NCBI RefSeq assembly: GCF_000247695.1
Contig: NW_004624781.1
Coordinates: 11,841,354-11,905,353, forward strand
From: Heterocephalus glaber
Lineage: Eukaryota; Chordata; Mammalia; Rodentia; Bathyergidae
DNA: 64,000 nucleotides
Reading direction: 5' to 3'
Positions 41,356 to 52,053 of the stretch are shown one piece after another (position 1 is the stretch's first letter; every line of letters starts with the position of its first letter). The position numbers and the translations under genes are program-made. The notes beneath the pieces were generated by a model, which made no database searches, was not told where the DNA came from, and saw only the letters and a program-made list of their open reading frames with translations.

Positions 41356-43471
41356 TTTTAAAAATTAATTTTATTGGTACACTTTTGATATAGATAATGA
41401 TCACAGTCATCATAGGGAATTTGTACTTGTACATAATATATCTTGATTCTTTTTCCCTGTTCCCTTCCCCTCCCTTCAACCTTTCCTTATTTATAAAGGC
41501 TTTGTTTCCATTTTTTCCTTTTATTCTCTTTTTTCCTTTCTCCTTCCTTATCTTCCCCTCTCTTGTTCCCCTTCCCATTTGAACATTTTCTTCCTACTTC
41601 TCAATATTTCTCAACCATTTTGGTCCATATTTGCACTTTCATTTTCTCACAAAGAGAAACAATGTGATATTTAAACATGTGTGTCCAAATTATTTCACTT
41701 AAAAGTATATCTCAAGGTGCATCCATTTACCTAGAAATGTCTCAAGTTTATCCTTCTTTGTGGCAAAGAAGTACTCCATGGTATATAAAACCACATTTTC
41801 TTTATTTATGCAATGATGGGCATATGGGCTGTTTCCAAGATTTAGTGATTACAAACTGTGCTGCTATAAACATGGGTGTGCATATATCACTATGGTATGA
41901 TGCTTTTAACTCTTTTGGGAAGACACCAGGAAAGGAAATAGCTGAGTCAAATGGAACCTCTAGTTTCAGTTTTTTGAGGTATCTCCATACTGATTTCCAC
42001 ATTGGTTGCACCAATTTACACTCTCACCGGATTCTTTTTTTACAGCAGCCTTGCCAGCATTTGTTATTGGTTGATTTCTTGATGACAGCCATTCTATGTG
42101 GAGTGAGATGGAATCTCAGTGTCATATTAATTTGCATCTCTTGAATGACCAGTGATGTTGAACATTTTTTCATATATTTATTTGCCATTTGTACTTCTTC
42201 ATCTGAGAGGTATCTATTCATTTCAGATGCCCATTTTTGAATTGGATCTTTAAATTTTGGGGGGGTTCTGATTTTTTTGAATTCTTTATATATTCTAGAT
42301 ATTAGTCCTTTGAGGAATAGGTGGTAAATTTTTTCCCCATTGTGTGGGTTGTCTCTTCACTTTGTTGGTGGTTTCTGTGGCTATGCAAAATCTTTGTAGT
42401 ATGATGAGATCCCACTCACCATGATTCTTTGTAATATGTCTTGTGTGATGGGGATTTTGTTCATCAAGTCTTTGTTTACACCTGTGTCTTCAAGAGTTTT
42501 ACCTATTTTATCTTCCAGCAGATTAAGTGTTTCATTTCAATATTTAGATCTTTGATCCAGTTTGATTTTAGTTTAGTGCAGGGTGGGATAATGGGTCTAG
42601 TTTTAATCTTTGGCATGTGGAAAGTCAGTTTTTCAAGCACCATTTATTAAAGAGGCTATCTTTCTTCCAGTAAAGGTGTTTGGCCCTTTTGTCAATGATA
42701 AGGTGGCTGAGTGTGTTTGGAGTTGTTTCTACATCTTCTTTTCTGATCCATTGATTCTCAGGTCTGTTTTTTTGTTGTTGTTGTTGTTTTTTATCAGTAC
42801 CAGGCTGTTTTATTATGGCAGCTTTGTGTAGTGTAATTTCAAGTCAGAGATTCTGATGCCCCTGGCCTTGCCTTTGTTGCCCAGAATTACTTTTGCTCTT
42901 CTAGGTCTTTTCTGGTTCCAAATGAATTCTAGGATTGTTTTCTCTAGTTCTGTGAGGCATATTATTGGTATTTTAATTGGGATTGCATTAGATCTGTATA
43001 ACAGTTTTGGAAGTATGGCCATTTTAACTATATTGGTTCTGGAGATCCAAGAACAAGGGATAGCTTTCCATTTATTTATATCATCTTTGATCTCCTTTTT
43101 CAGAGTACTATAATTTTTAATGCAAAGGTCTTTTACTTCTGTCATAATTTGATTCCTAAATATTTCATTTTTTTGATACTATTATGAAAGGTTTTGTTTC
43201 CCTAGTTTCTCTCAGTGACTTTATTATTTGTGTACCAGAATACTATTGAATTTTTAATGTTGATTTTGTATCCTGCTATGCTACTGAATTTGATTATTAA
43301 ATCTAGGAGCCTTTTGGTGGAGTTTTTGAGGTCTTCTATGTAGTGTTTTATATCATTCACAAATAATGATAATTTAACTTCTTCCTCTCCTATCCTTATT
43401 TCTTTTATTTCTTTCCCTTGTCTAATTGTTCTGGCTAATATTTCCAGAGCTATATTAAATAGGAGTGGTAC
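41356..43471 (-). mobile_element. 5'-truncated L1 inside the LTR
   Basis: The reverse L1 starts with a T-rich 3' end and pyrimidine-rich 3'UTR (41400-41620), then runs through the ORF2 C-terminus to the reverse transcriptase. The target string catgccatttct (41322-41333) is repeated just before the L1 (41344-41355) and recurs as catgtcatttct (43472-43483) after it, so there are three copies. The 155-codon forward frame at 41677-42144 is an antisense artefact. Confidence 0.85.
42813..43145 (-). pseudogene. L1 ORF2 thumb/post-RT fragment
   Basis: The 110-residue frame carries the conserved L1 block [42 protein letters not shown], then [18 protein letters not shown] and a LKLHYTKL end. This region follows the polymerase domain. 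It is separated from the upstream part by a frameshift near 43150-43200. Confidence 0.9.
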
Positions 43472-43474
43472 CAT
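43202..43474 (-). pseudogene. L1 ORF2 reverse transcriptase fragment, catalytic site mutated
   Basis: The frame starts PLLFNIALEILARTIRQGKEIK and reaches the polymerase centre, where the family has FADD. Here it reads FVND (residues about 38-41), so one catalytic aspartate is Asn. GYKINIKNSIVF and YTNNK follow. The copy is 5'-truncated at the LTR junction. Confidence 0.88.
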
Positions 43475-44060
43475 GTCATTTCTGCCTTGGAGCCAGTGAA
43501 CCGTAGATGAATCCTGTGAGCCAAAATAAAACCCTTTCTCCTTTAAGTCGCAGGTCTTGGGTATTTTGTCCCAGTGATGGGAAAGCTAACTAATACATCC
43601 CTAAATTTGACTTGGTGCTTTTCTCTTGCAGATTTAAAACTTCTTTCTTTATCCTGTACATTTATAGTTTGATGATATTATGTCATGGTGTAGATCTTCT
43701 CTGGTCATATGTGCTTGAGGCTCTGTATGCCTCCTCTACTGGGATACCCAGTATTATATTATTATACTATTATATATATTATTATACTATTATTTTATTG
43801 AATAAGTTTCCTTTTCTCTTGTACTTTATTTCTTTCCTTTCAGGTATGCTGGTAATGTGGACATTTGATCTTTTAAGGGTGTTCCAAAGATCTTGAATGT
43901 TTGTCATTCTTATGTTTTTCTTTATTTCTGTGTGAATGGGACTTTTTGAAAGACCTGTCCTAAAGTTCTGATACTCTTTCTTTTGATATAGCCATTGCTG
44001 AGGTTCTCAACTAAATTTTTTTAAATTTTAATACTGAGTTCATTGGTTCCAAGATTTCTT

Positions 44061-44153
44061 TTCTTTTCTTTTTTATTGGTACTGGGGATCAAACTCAGGA
44101 CCTTGTACTTTTGAGGCAGACGACAGAACTACTGAGTTAAATGCCTAGCCCAA
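44061..44153 (-). repeat. ID SINE with perfect 14-bp target duplication
   Basis: T/C-rich tail, attggtactggggatcaaac, tttgaggcagacgacagaac, ctgagttaaatgcctagccc. Flank ttccaagatttctt at 44047-44060 and 44154-44167. Confidence 0.94.
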
Positions 44154-45215
44154 TTCCAAGATTTCTTATTGCATCTCTTTTCAAAATCTCTGTTTCTTTG
44201 CTGAATTCCTCATTCATATCCTTCATTGTTTTCCTCATTTCACTTAACTATATTCTCTTGGATCTCAGCGAGCTTTTAGAATCGTTCTTTTGAATTCTCT
44301 ATCAGACATTTCATTCACTTTGATAGTTTTGAAATATGTTACTAGAGAGGAGTTTTAGGAAGTGTCGTGTTCTTTGTTTTTTCATCTTTCTTTTGTTCCT
44401 ACGTTGGGATTCATGCATCTAGTGGAATGGATATCTTTACTTCTTTTATGAGATGGTCTTCTTAGTAAATGGCTTTCTCCTGAAGATATGTTTTTGGATA
44501 TTGGTTTTATATGCTGTGTTGAGTTTTTTTTTTTTTTTAAGCGGGGCACCATAGTGTAATCTCACCATAGATTCTTGGGCTGTGATTAGTGAGTTTGAGA
44601 AGATTTGTGTAGGAGTGGGGATACTCTATCCCTTCAGACATATGTGATGTAGAAAGCAGAATATGTGAGGTACAGTCTGTGTGGCTGTTTGTTCAGTGGG
44701 ACTGGTGACCTCTATTGGATGGTGGGTTTCCTCAGACACTAATTGATGTTGACTACGTCACTTGACTGGGTCTCTGGTATTGACTGCTTCAATGTTGTTG
44801 AGGGTCTTGAAGCACTTGTCTTCTGATTAGACACTGGTGTTGGTCCAGGTTTTTCACAGGGAGAGGCAGGGGCAAGAATCACAGTAACTTTTCTGTGATG
44901 CTCTCCTCCAATCTTGTTAGCAGTGGGTGATCAGACAAGGTGTGGGGGTGACTGTTGCAGGGCTTCCTCATCAGTGTGATGATAGCACATTTTCCCTGAA
45001 CACAGTGGGTGCTACTGTGAGTGTACCTGCCTTGGAGCAGGACCTTTGCACAGTGGGAATTGGCTGATGCCCAGGGACTTTTCTCCCTCAGATTATTTCA
45101 GTTGCAGAGCTTCTAGGAATGGAGTGGGAGTGAGTCCTGGTTAGAATGGGGCAAAACTCCTCACAGCTGAGCCTTACAAGAGCAAGCAGAAATGGAACAA
45201 AGCCAGTGCTGGGCA

Positions 45216-45629
45216 AGCAAACATAACTTTAATCCATAGGTGGTATTCCAGAATACCATTGGGTAATGCATTAGGAAACTTTTAGCCTGTTGTTAGATAT
45301 TTAGGAATCTCCTCTACCCTCATTTTTTGCTACTATAGATGACATTGAAAAATAACAAAAACTCATTTTATGAATTACAAAATCTCTTATAGGACTCATC
45401 CTACCTTGAATTTTAGAATCTGAACCACCAGTGGTAGCACCATTATTTCATTTTAATATTAAGTTGGTCCTGTGGAACTGAGAGGCCAGTGTGGTCTACA
45501 AAAGTAGATGAGGTTGAGATGTAAGTTCTAAGCTGGACTCTGCTTTGGAAGTTGGTAAAACACCTTTTATAGTCAGTATAAAAAGAAAAGTATGTCAGCA
45601 AGTTAATGTTCTTTCTTTCCATGGGTAGG
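45216..45629. other. Unassigned unique DNA
   Basis: No repeat or coding feature could be supported between the end of the L1M and the MIR. Confidence 0.4.
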
Positions 45630-45870
45630 AGTGTGGTACACTTAATGATTCAGAGCCTGGGCTCTGTGGTTGGATGGCCAAGTTCAAGTCCTCCCTCATT
45701 TCTTGTTAGTGTGACCTTGGCCATGCTGCCTCAGGTTTGTAGTTGTAAAAAGTGGATAATGATAGTGTGTTTTTCACAGTGTTATTGTTAGAATTATTTG
45801 AGCTTGGAGGATCTTTAACATAGAGCCCCTTCTTAGTGTTCTAAAAACATTTCTTATCATTATTATTGTT
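45630..45870 (+). repeat. MIR SINE
   Basis: gtgtggtacacttaatgattcagagcctgggctctg, then ttcaagtcctccctcatttc, agtgtgaccttggcc, cctcaggtttgtagttgtaaa and gtggataatgatagtg: nearly the full MIR order. Confidence 0.9.
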
Positions 45871-46491
45871 CCTTTAGATTAATTGGCTAGCCAATAAATG
45901 CATATGAAGCATTATGGAAGGGATAGGTAAGTTTTCAGGCTTTTCCTAAGGCAACTGATTAGCAACTCATAAGAAACTATACATTGAATTTAAGCTTGTT
46001 TCTATGTCAGTCCCCTATTACCTTAGAAAAGCAAGCTCATGAAGTCAAATTTCATTATTTTGCAGTTATATGAATTTCCTCATATTGACATATTTGAGAA
46101 TCAGAGTAGTATGGTATAAAATGCAATTAGGTATTCAACAGTGACCAGTATTTCTTTTAACTGTCTTTAATCTTATACATTTACTTTTGTCAATATGTTT
46201 AGGGTAATATATCTGCTCAGTTAATGCTTGATTTTAAAATATATTTTAGAATATATAACTGCTTATGAACAAGAATCAGCATTTTGTGAATGTTTGAGAG
46301 TCAGTGATCCAGTAATAGAAATAACTTTGGTATGTTTTGATTAGCAAAGTCCGTAAGATATAGTCTGTACTGTCTGAGGTTATTCTTTTGATTCACTCCC
46401 TATTATGGCTTTCTGGGGCACTAAATATCACAGTTACTCAGTTTAGGACAAGTCTGTGATTCAGTAGCAACAACCTTCACAAATTAAACTT
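45871..46491. other. Unique non-coding stretch
   Basis: AT-rich, with no supported feature. Confidence 0.4.
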
Positions 46492-46501
46492 CTTGGATTC
46501 T

Positions 46502-46581
46502 TTTTTTTTGGTACCAGGGATTGAACTCGGGTCCTTGTGCTTGAGAGGCAGGCGTCGGAACCACTGAGCTAAATCCCTGGG
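46502..46581 (-). repeat. ID SINE with 10-bp target duplication
   Basis: Poly-T, ggtaccagggattgaactcg, gagaggcaggcgtcggaac, ctgagctaaatccctggg. Flank cttggattct at 46492-46501 and 46582-46591. Confidence 0.94.
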
Positions 46582-46624
46582 CTTGGATTCTTGTCTTTAG
46601 TAAAACCCAAGAGGGATTAGAATC

Positions 46625-46800
46625 ACTGGCTCAGTCTTTGTTGAACACCTCATGTATGCTTATAACTGTGCTGTTTTTCAGTACTAAAGAAAAGTTTTGT
46701 GTTCATAGCTTCAAAAAGCCTACAGTCTTTTCAAGAGATGATTCAAACTAACTCATAATAGTGAAACATCTAGGACAAGACACATTCCATTGTACTGTCT
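46625..46800 (+). repeat. L2 LINE fragment
   Basis: tgttgaacacctcatgtatgc, gtgctgtttttcagtactaa, gtgttcatagcttcaaaaag and cctacagtcttttcaagagatg follow the L2 3' order. Confidence 0.6.
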
Positions 46801-46904
46801 GGTACAGAACTGGAGAATTTAAAAAGACAGGGAGATCTGTTGAAAGCTGGGGTGCTCCATGCAGTTTTCACGGAAGACTTTAGCTCCATTTAGGCCTTAT
46901 GGGA

Positions 46905-47060
46905 GGAAGGACTGAGAGATGTGGTAGCATGGGGCAAAGAATAGACCTTGGGCTTCAGCTCTGTCACTGCATGGAAGACTGTGCAAGTTTCTTCATCTCC
47001 AAAATGAAGATCCAGTTCACTTAGTGGCTATGTTCTCTGGAACACAGTGCCCAGGTGTGG
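46905..47060 (+). repeat. MIR-like fragment
   Basis: gtggtagcatggggcaaag...accttgggcttcagctctg...tgtgcaagtttcttcatctcc resembles the middle of MIR, but a large part is missing. Confidence 0.4.
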
Positions 47061-47307
47061 TGGGGTTCTGAGTGAGGAAAGCACAAAGGAGGCTGTGCGG
47101 GCCGACTACAGAACAGCCTGCCCAGAGATGGCTTGTGGGCTCTTTCATGGTGGGAGTTCTTCCTCTTAGCACCTCTCCTCTATTGGTGAAACCAGGAAAT
47201 CAGCACTTTTTATGGTTTTGACTCTATCATGGAGTTACAAAAAATAACAGTACAGGAGCCACAAGTGAAAGTATGGTAATCTTTATTTGGATGACTCAGA
47301 GAACATG

Positions 47308-47372
47308 CTGTAGATAGTGAACATTTTAGAGCTTTCAGTGCTAACAACCCACTGATTGGCCACCACTATTCT
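47308..47372. mobile_element. Short hAT-like MITE (copy 1)
   Basis: gtgaacattttagagctttcagtgctaacaac matches the left half of the element at 51962, and ggccaccactattctaga matches its right terminus. It is shortened to about 65 bases and has no clear target duplication. Confidence 0.55.
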
Positions 47373-47839
47373 AGAGCTTCTCACTCCTCAGCCTTCACCC
47401 CAGGGCCCCCGACTGTCTGTGCAGCCAGGAGGTAACCCTCCCTCTCTTCTGCATGAATTTCGTTACGTTGATTGATCTCCTTCAATAGCTATCTATGTTC
47501 TTCCACATTGAATTTTGCCTCTCTAGTTATATTCTTCTCCATCCATTTTTTCTAATATTTTATCATGAGTATTTAAGAAAATAAAGAAAATTGCACTGTG
47601 AACACTCATAAATCTATATCTATCTACTATCTAATTTCTAAAATTAACATTTTGCTATATAGTCTTACATATTTTTTCATCTGTTTATCTCTATCCATTT
47701 ATATTTTTATTATTTGGGAAAACATATATAACGTTAAATTTACCATTTTAACCATTTCAAGTGTACAAGTCATTAAGAGTGTATATTTAATACATTATTA
47801 AATCTAACATTGTACAGCCATCTCAATTCATTATTTTTT
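47373..47839. other. Unassigned unique DNA
   Basis: No supported feature. An AT-rich part at 47580-47830 gives a hydrophobic chance frame. Confidence 0.4.
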
Positions 47840-48185
47840 TTCCATTAAGTTTATCGGTAGATTTTAGGTATACAACACAGTTACATTCATCATTGGGATC
47901 TTGTACCTGTACATGATGTATCTTGGTTCTTATTTTTNNNNNNNNNNNNNNNNNNNNNNNNNNNNNNNNNNNNNNNNNNNNNNNNNNNNNNNNNNNNNNN
48001 NNNNNNNNNNNNNNNNNNNNNNNNNNNNNNNNNNNNNTCCCTATTTACAAAGACTTTGTTTCCATTTTTTTCCTTTTCTCATATTTTTTCTTTTCCCTTC
48101 TTTCCTTTCCCCTACCCCTCCTACTTCCCCTACTCCTTTAGACCTTTTCTTCCTATTACACAATATCAATTATACATTTTAATTA
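47840..48185 (-). mobile_element. L1 3'-end fragment with a 100-N gap
   Basis: The forward complement ttaggtatacaacacagttac, ttgtacctgtacatgatgtat and a pyrimidine-rich run match the 3'UTR of the L1 at 34187, so both come from the same subfamily. Ns fill 47938-48037. Confidence 0.85.
47938..48037. other. Assembly gap (100 N)
   Basis: A default-size run of 100 N within the L1 3'UTR pyrimidine tract. The true length is unknown. Confidence 0.99.
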
Positions 48186-48619
48186 TAATGTCAAGATTTA
48201 GAGGACATTACCACAGATTTCACAGAATTTAAAAGGGTATAGAAAGCATATTACAAAAATCTTTTTTGAAATAAATTCATTCTTAAAGTCCATTTGTGTG
48301 TATACGTGTGTCATATGCACACATGATACTAAACTAGAAGGTAGGAGAACAAGCTGGCAAAGCTGGAACACTCCGAAAGAGTAAGAAAAAGAAATTGAAA
48401 GGGGAGATGCACAGGAATACCCACTCATTAATAATCTTTGTTTCCTTCAGATGTATTAAATGGGCATTATTTCCACCACTTCAGGGCCTTTAACATTTTT
48501 TATAAAAACTAAAGAAGATACTACATGTAAAAACATGTAGCATAGGGCTTCGTTTTGCCATCCAGGTGTGCTGAAATTTGTTGAGCTCTAAAACAACAAA
48601 AGTGAGAGGAGCTGTGTTT
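48186..48619. other. Unassigned unique DNA
   Basis: No supported feature. Confidence 0.4.
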
Positions 48620-48970
48620 TGGTCAGCGTGGGGTGGGCTGTGCTCCAGGAACAAACAGCCCCCTTATCCTTTCTTGGTGGCTTAAAATGATAATGGCTTA
48701 TTTTCACTGTGGGAAGAAGGAGCTTTGCTTTCTCGTGATCCCAGAGCCAGAATGATGGGATCGTCATCATTTCAAACATTTGGGTGTCATTGCCATGGGG
48801 AGAAAACTCTGGCGGGTTTTGCATTGACAAATGTTTTGGCCCAGAAGTGACATAGGATGCTTCTTCCCACAGCTGTCCACCAGAACCAGTCACATGGCCC
48901 ATATAACCATAAGGGGTGAGGAACTATCACTGTAGCCAGGTCAGAGAGAAGAGTCAGGCTGTTTGGCAGA
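48620..48970 (-). repeat. MLT1-like MaLR LTR fragment
   Basis: The forward complement shows ttggtggcttaaaatgataatggc (MLT1 'agtggcttaaaacaacaa'), then gtccaccagaaccagtcacatggccc (MLT1 'ttggcc...aagtcacatggcc'). Much older than the MaLRs above. Confidence 0.5.
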
Positions 48971-49061
48971 CAACATTTAGTCATCGCCATAATCTGAAAT
49001 CATTCCTCTGTCAGAATCACCACAATTCAAAAACAGCTTAATTCCTTCCTTCCTTTCTTTT

Positions 49062-49209
49062 TTTTTTTTTTTGAGACAGGGTCTTACTGTGTAGTTTAAG
49101 CTCACCTTGAACTCAGTATGTAGCCCATGCTGGCCTCGAACCCAAAGCAATCCTCCTGCCTCAGCCTCTTGAGTTCTGGGATTACAGGAGTGCACTACCA
49201 TGCCTGGCA
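49062..49209 (-). repeat. B1 SINE with internal duplication
   Basis: Poly-T, gagacagggtcttactgtg, the doubled phrase tagtttaagctcaccttgaac / tagcccatgctggcctcgaac, then gcaatcctcctgcctcagcc and ctgggattacaggagtg. agcttaattcc and agcttaacttc flank it. Confidence 0.93.
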
Positions 49210-49281
49210 TGAAATAGCTTAACTTCTACTAGATGAATCATGTCAGGATTGATAACAACAGCAAATAAGTGACAGTTTTTA

Positions 49282-49541
49282 CTGTGTTTCCCTGAAAATA
49301 AGACCTAGCTGGAAAATAATCAGCCTTGAAAACTAGAGAGCAAAAAGCCAGCCCCAGTCAGCCCATCCTGTCTTACCTGCCATCAGGTTGTCTTGTCTTA
49401 CCTGTTCTCTTGCTTGGTGGCTACTCTGTAAGCAGGTAAGGCAAAGGTAGGCTGATTAGGGCTGGAATTTTTGATCTCTCATTTTCAAGGTTGATTATTT
49501 TCCAGCTAGGTCTTATTTAGCGGGGGAAGGAAGGTCCTCAC
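49282..49541. mobile_element. TA-flanked MITE with long inverted repeats (copy 2)
   Basis: It starts after TA (49280-49281) with ctgtgtttccctgaaaata and agacctagctggaaaataatc. The same wording returns inverted at the right (gattattttccagctaggtc), followed by TA at 49542-49543. The inverted repeats are at least 80 bases with a short centre, so the RNA or single strand would form a long hairpin. There is no open frame. It is related to 35597-35832. Confidence 0.75.
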
Positions 49542-49552
49542 TATAATTGAGG

Positions 49553-49690
49553 TTCTGGGCTTTATTCTCCTTATTTAATTAAATCTCAGCAATCCTTGAA
49601 GGAAGTTAGTGTTATTGTTCCCATGTCGAAAGTAAGGAAATTGGGGAGTGCTCCATTTACTGAGTTGGTCATGGACCAAGTCCAGGGAGC
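49553..49690 (-). repeat. MIR SINE fragment
   Basis: ccttatttaattaaatctcagcaatcc, gaaggaagttagtgttattg and cccatgtcgaaagtaaggaaattgggg are the complement of the MIR 3' half. Confidence 0.6.
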
Positions 49691-50999
49691 TATGGACTCC
49701 AGGCTGGCCTGGGATGATTGATGATTACTCCAATACAGATGTTCAAGTGCAGCCTCAAAGTCTTTGCCTTGGTTACCTCTTTGCCTAACTGAACCAGAGG
49801 TGAAGCCCTCCCTCTGCCCACCTCACAGTTTAAAGCCATTGGCCCACTCTGCAGAACAGAGCTGAGCAACATCACGCCCGGCAGTAAGTGTTCAGAGTAT
49901 CTCAGTGCTACAGCCAAGACATGAAACAGCTGTTCTTTCCTAATGGCTCACACGGAAATGTAAATGAACAAAGACATTAAAAAAAAAAAGAAAGAAAAAG
50001 AAAAAAAATGAAAATAGGTTTGAGTTCTTGCCTTTTAAAATTTTTATCATTTTCCATCCGAGCTTACTGTTTTTGTTTAATCTTGCCATTCCTTTTCTTC
50101 TTCCGTGTGTGCTCTTTTTCTTAGGGATATGCAAACTTTATTAGTCAGCTCCGCTTTCATGCTCTGTATGCTTTTGTGTTTGAGAATTGGGAATCAGGTA
50201 CTTTTACTGTTAGCCCCGGGGTGGATCTGGGCAGGAGGAACCTTTATGAATAATCAGGGTTGACATCTCCAGCGTTGTTCCTTCATTATAAATATTGTTA
50301 AAGGATCTGTGACCACCATGGGCTCCCACTGAACAGAGTGTGCAGGGCCGGCAGAGACAGCCTTTGATTTCAGCTCTCTCCTGGTTAGCTCTTCACTGAT
50401 GACCCTGCTGTTGACAGATCTCTTAGATTTGGCTGGCTTTTGTTTTTTTTCAGAAAGTTTCTTTTCTATTAGCATAAAGTGTTTGGTCTGCAGGAAGCCA
50501 GGTCCATCTCTTCAAGTCCAAAGGCTAAAAACCATGGTTAATGTTAGTGCTTGTGTGTTGTCTGTGCCCGAATAGCTAATGAATGCTGAGCAGCTCTGTG
50601 ACTTTAACCATTTTAGTTCCATTTGGATTAGTTTTAGCATCATAGTCTTTTTTCAAGGGGGAGACAAATGATACTGTCTTACTTTCTACCATTTAAGGGA
50701 GCCCACTCTTTTTACACATGTGAAAGAGCTCCAGTGTTCCATGTATGTAAGGTCCCCCACCTGCACCCTGTAACCTCTGGTCATAATATCAGCCAGTTGT
50801 CCATTAGATTATTTGTGTTATTTTGACACAGTTTCCAGGGTCACAGTTTCCAAATGGAGGACACATAGAAATTTGAGTCAAATGTCACAAATGTCTCTGT
50901 TTCCCCACTCCCCGAAGCTGCACTGTCTTCTGCCCATCCTAACAGATGCACCAAGCAATCTTATAAAGCCACTTGCATGCTGCCACTTCATGTAACTGT
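49691..50999. other. Unique non-coding stretch
   Basis: Contains an A-rich tract at 49979-50008 but no SINE body. No coding feature. Gene-like frames on the reverse strand (49690-49917, 50254-50475) lack domains. Confidence 0.4.
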
Positions 51000-51140
51000 G
51001 CCAACAGCCCACGAGCAAGGCAATATGATTTCCCTCAAAGATACAAATCTAAACTCAGGGAGCAAAGAGACTTGCCCGTGTCACATGATGAGTCAGGGTT
51101 ACAATCGGCTAAAATCTGAGGCCTGTAGTTCAAACTATCT
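51000..51140 (-). repeat. MIR SINE fragment
   Basis: gagacttgcccgtgtcacatg, gagtcagggttacaatcggc and ctgaggcctgtag match the complement 'aacttgcccaaggtcacacag...gggattcgaacccagg...ctgactcc'. Confidence 0.55.
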
Positions 51141-51179
51141 ACTTTCTCCACTTATCCATGTTTATTGGCAGTATCTACT

Positions 51180-51480
51180 ATTCATTCATGCCACCAACAT
51201 TATTGAGCATTAATTTGCTCTTGGGCGCTGGGATCACATAGATAACAACAACAGAGTTCTTGGGCGCTCAAATACTGGTAGGATTTATTAACTTGTGTTG
51301 TATTCATTGCAGGGGTTGCACCAAGAACCTTTGAAGGCCTGGGAGACAGGCATTGAACTTGTTCTCCAGAGCTCAGGGAAGACTTCTTGGAGGAAAGGAT
51401 ATGAGGGGATGAGTTAGCTGGGATAAGAAGACAGGGATCACTGTGAAGGAGCTGCAGCCTACATTTGGGTAAAGGGAGAA
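51180..51480 (+). repeat. L2 LINE fragment
   Basis: accaacattattgagcatt, tcttgggcgctgggatcac, ggcctgggagacaggcattg and gacttcttggaggaaagg appear in the L2 order. Confidence 0.6.
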
Positions 51481-51826
51481 AGGGGAAAGAGATTCCTTCC
51501 TATTAAAAGTACTTCAGATATCTTTGAGTAAGTCTAAGATTTGATGTATGTCTATACATAGGTGTATGTACTTGGGGCTAAAAGCTCCACGTTGCTGCAC
51601 TTGCTGCAAGAGTGCCCTTTGTTTCCCCAGATTTGGGCATTGGGAAGACAGGAGTAGATCAGGGAAGGAATCTTATGAGTTTAGTGGCATGTGTGTTGAA
51701 TTGAGATGTTTATAGGAAGCTATAGATATATATGAAGCATGTGGCCAAAGTTGGGAGGGGTGGTGGTGCTCTGAAGTTCAGGAGAGAATTCAGGGCTGAA
51801 GTTGTAATTTAGGAGTCCTGAGCCTT
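51481..51826. other. Unassigned unique DNA
   Basis: No supported feature. Confidence 0.4.
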
Positions 51827-51911
51827 CAAGAGGGTGGTCGCAAACATATGGCACGCGTGCTGCAGCAGGCTGTTTGTATCATTGAAAGCTCTAAAAGGTT
51901 CACCATCATTG
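51827..51911 (+). mobile_element. Short hAT-like MITE (copy 2)
   Basis: The left end carries a ggtggtcgcaaacatatggc motif and the right end gttcaccatcattg, inverted relatives of each other. The interior tcattgaaagctctaaaagg is the reverse complement of the start of the neighbour at 51962, so the two copies sit in opposite orientation 50 bases apart. Target duplications are not clear for this copy. Confidence 0.6.
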
Positions 51912-51961
51912 ATCTAGGAGAAATGAGGCTTACATTTGAGGTCAAGTGGCACATCTTATTC

Positions 51962-52045
51962 CAGGGATGGTGGTGAACCTTTTAGAGCTTTCACTGATAA
52001 CAAATAGCTTGCTGTGGCATGTGTGTCATAGGTTCGCCACCACTG
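51962..52045 (-). mobile_element. Short hAT-like MITE (copy 3) with 8-bp target duplication
   Basis: 84 bases from cagggatggtggtgaacc to ataggttcgccaccactg. The ends are inverted repeats (cagtggtggcgaacctat read from the right). The 8-base flanks tcttattc (51954-51961) and tcctattc (52046-52053) differ by one base. An 8-bp duplication is diagnostic for hAT-type insertion. No coding capacity. Confidence 0.8.
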
Positions 52046-52053
52046 TCCTATTC

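Larger units (their letters stand above)
41047..43597 (+). mobile_element. MaLR-like LTR split by a younger L1
   Basis: The 5' part (41047-41343) starts tgttatgggttaggtctag with ccctccacaagtctcatg and gatcatgggggcac. The 3' part (43484-43597) has gagccaaaataaaacc, attttgtcccagtgatgg and ends gctaactaataca. Outside it the L1M sequence resumes (ctgccctt | tccctaaatttgacttgg). An L1 of about 2.1 kb lies between the two LTR parts. Confidence 0.75.
38500..45215 (-). repeat. Old L1M LINE, nearly whole, with many later insertions
   Basis: Reverse-strand L1M landmarks run in order: 3' region (38500-38855, 39470-40003), an EN-domain segment (about 40290-41046) and a 5'UTR-like part (43598-45215; gctcttgcag-like, tgttcctacgttgggattc, gtgacctctattggatgg, gtgggagtgagtcctgg). 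A piece at about 40005-40290 reads in forward polarity like ORF1 (agactgaggaagagaaaagc, ctagaagacaggtc). Later insertions are a B1-ID composite, three ID elements and an LTR that itself holds a younger L1. Confidence 0.65.

Noticed and set aside
41677..42144. 155-codon forward frame
   Set aside because: It is the antisense shadow of L1 ORF2/3'UTR.
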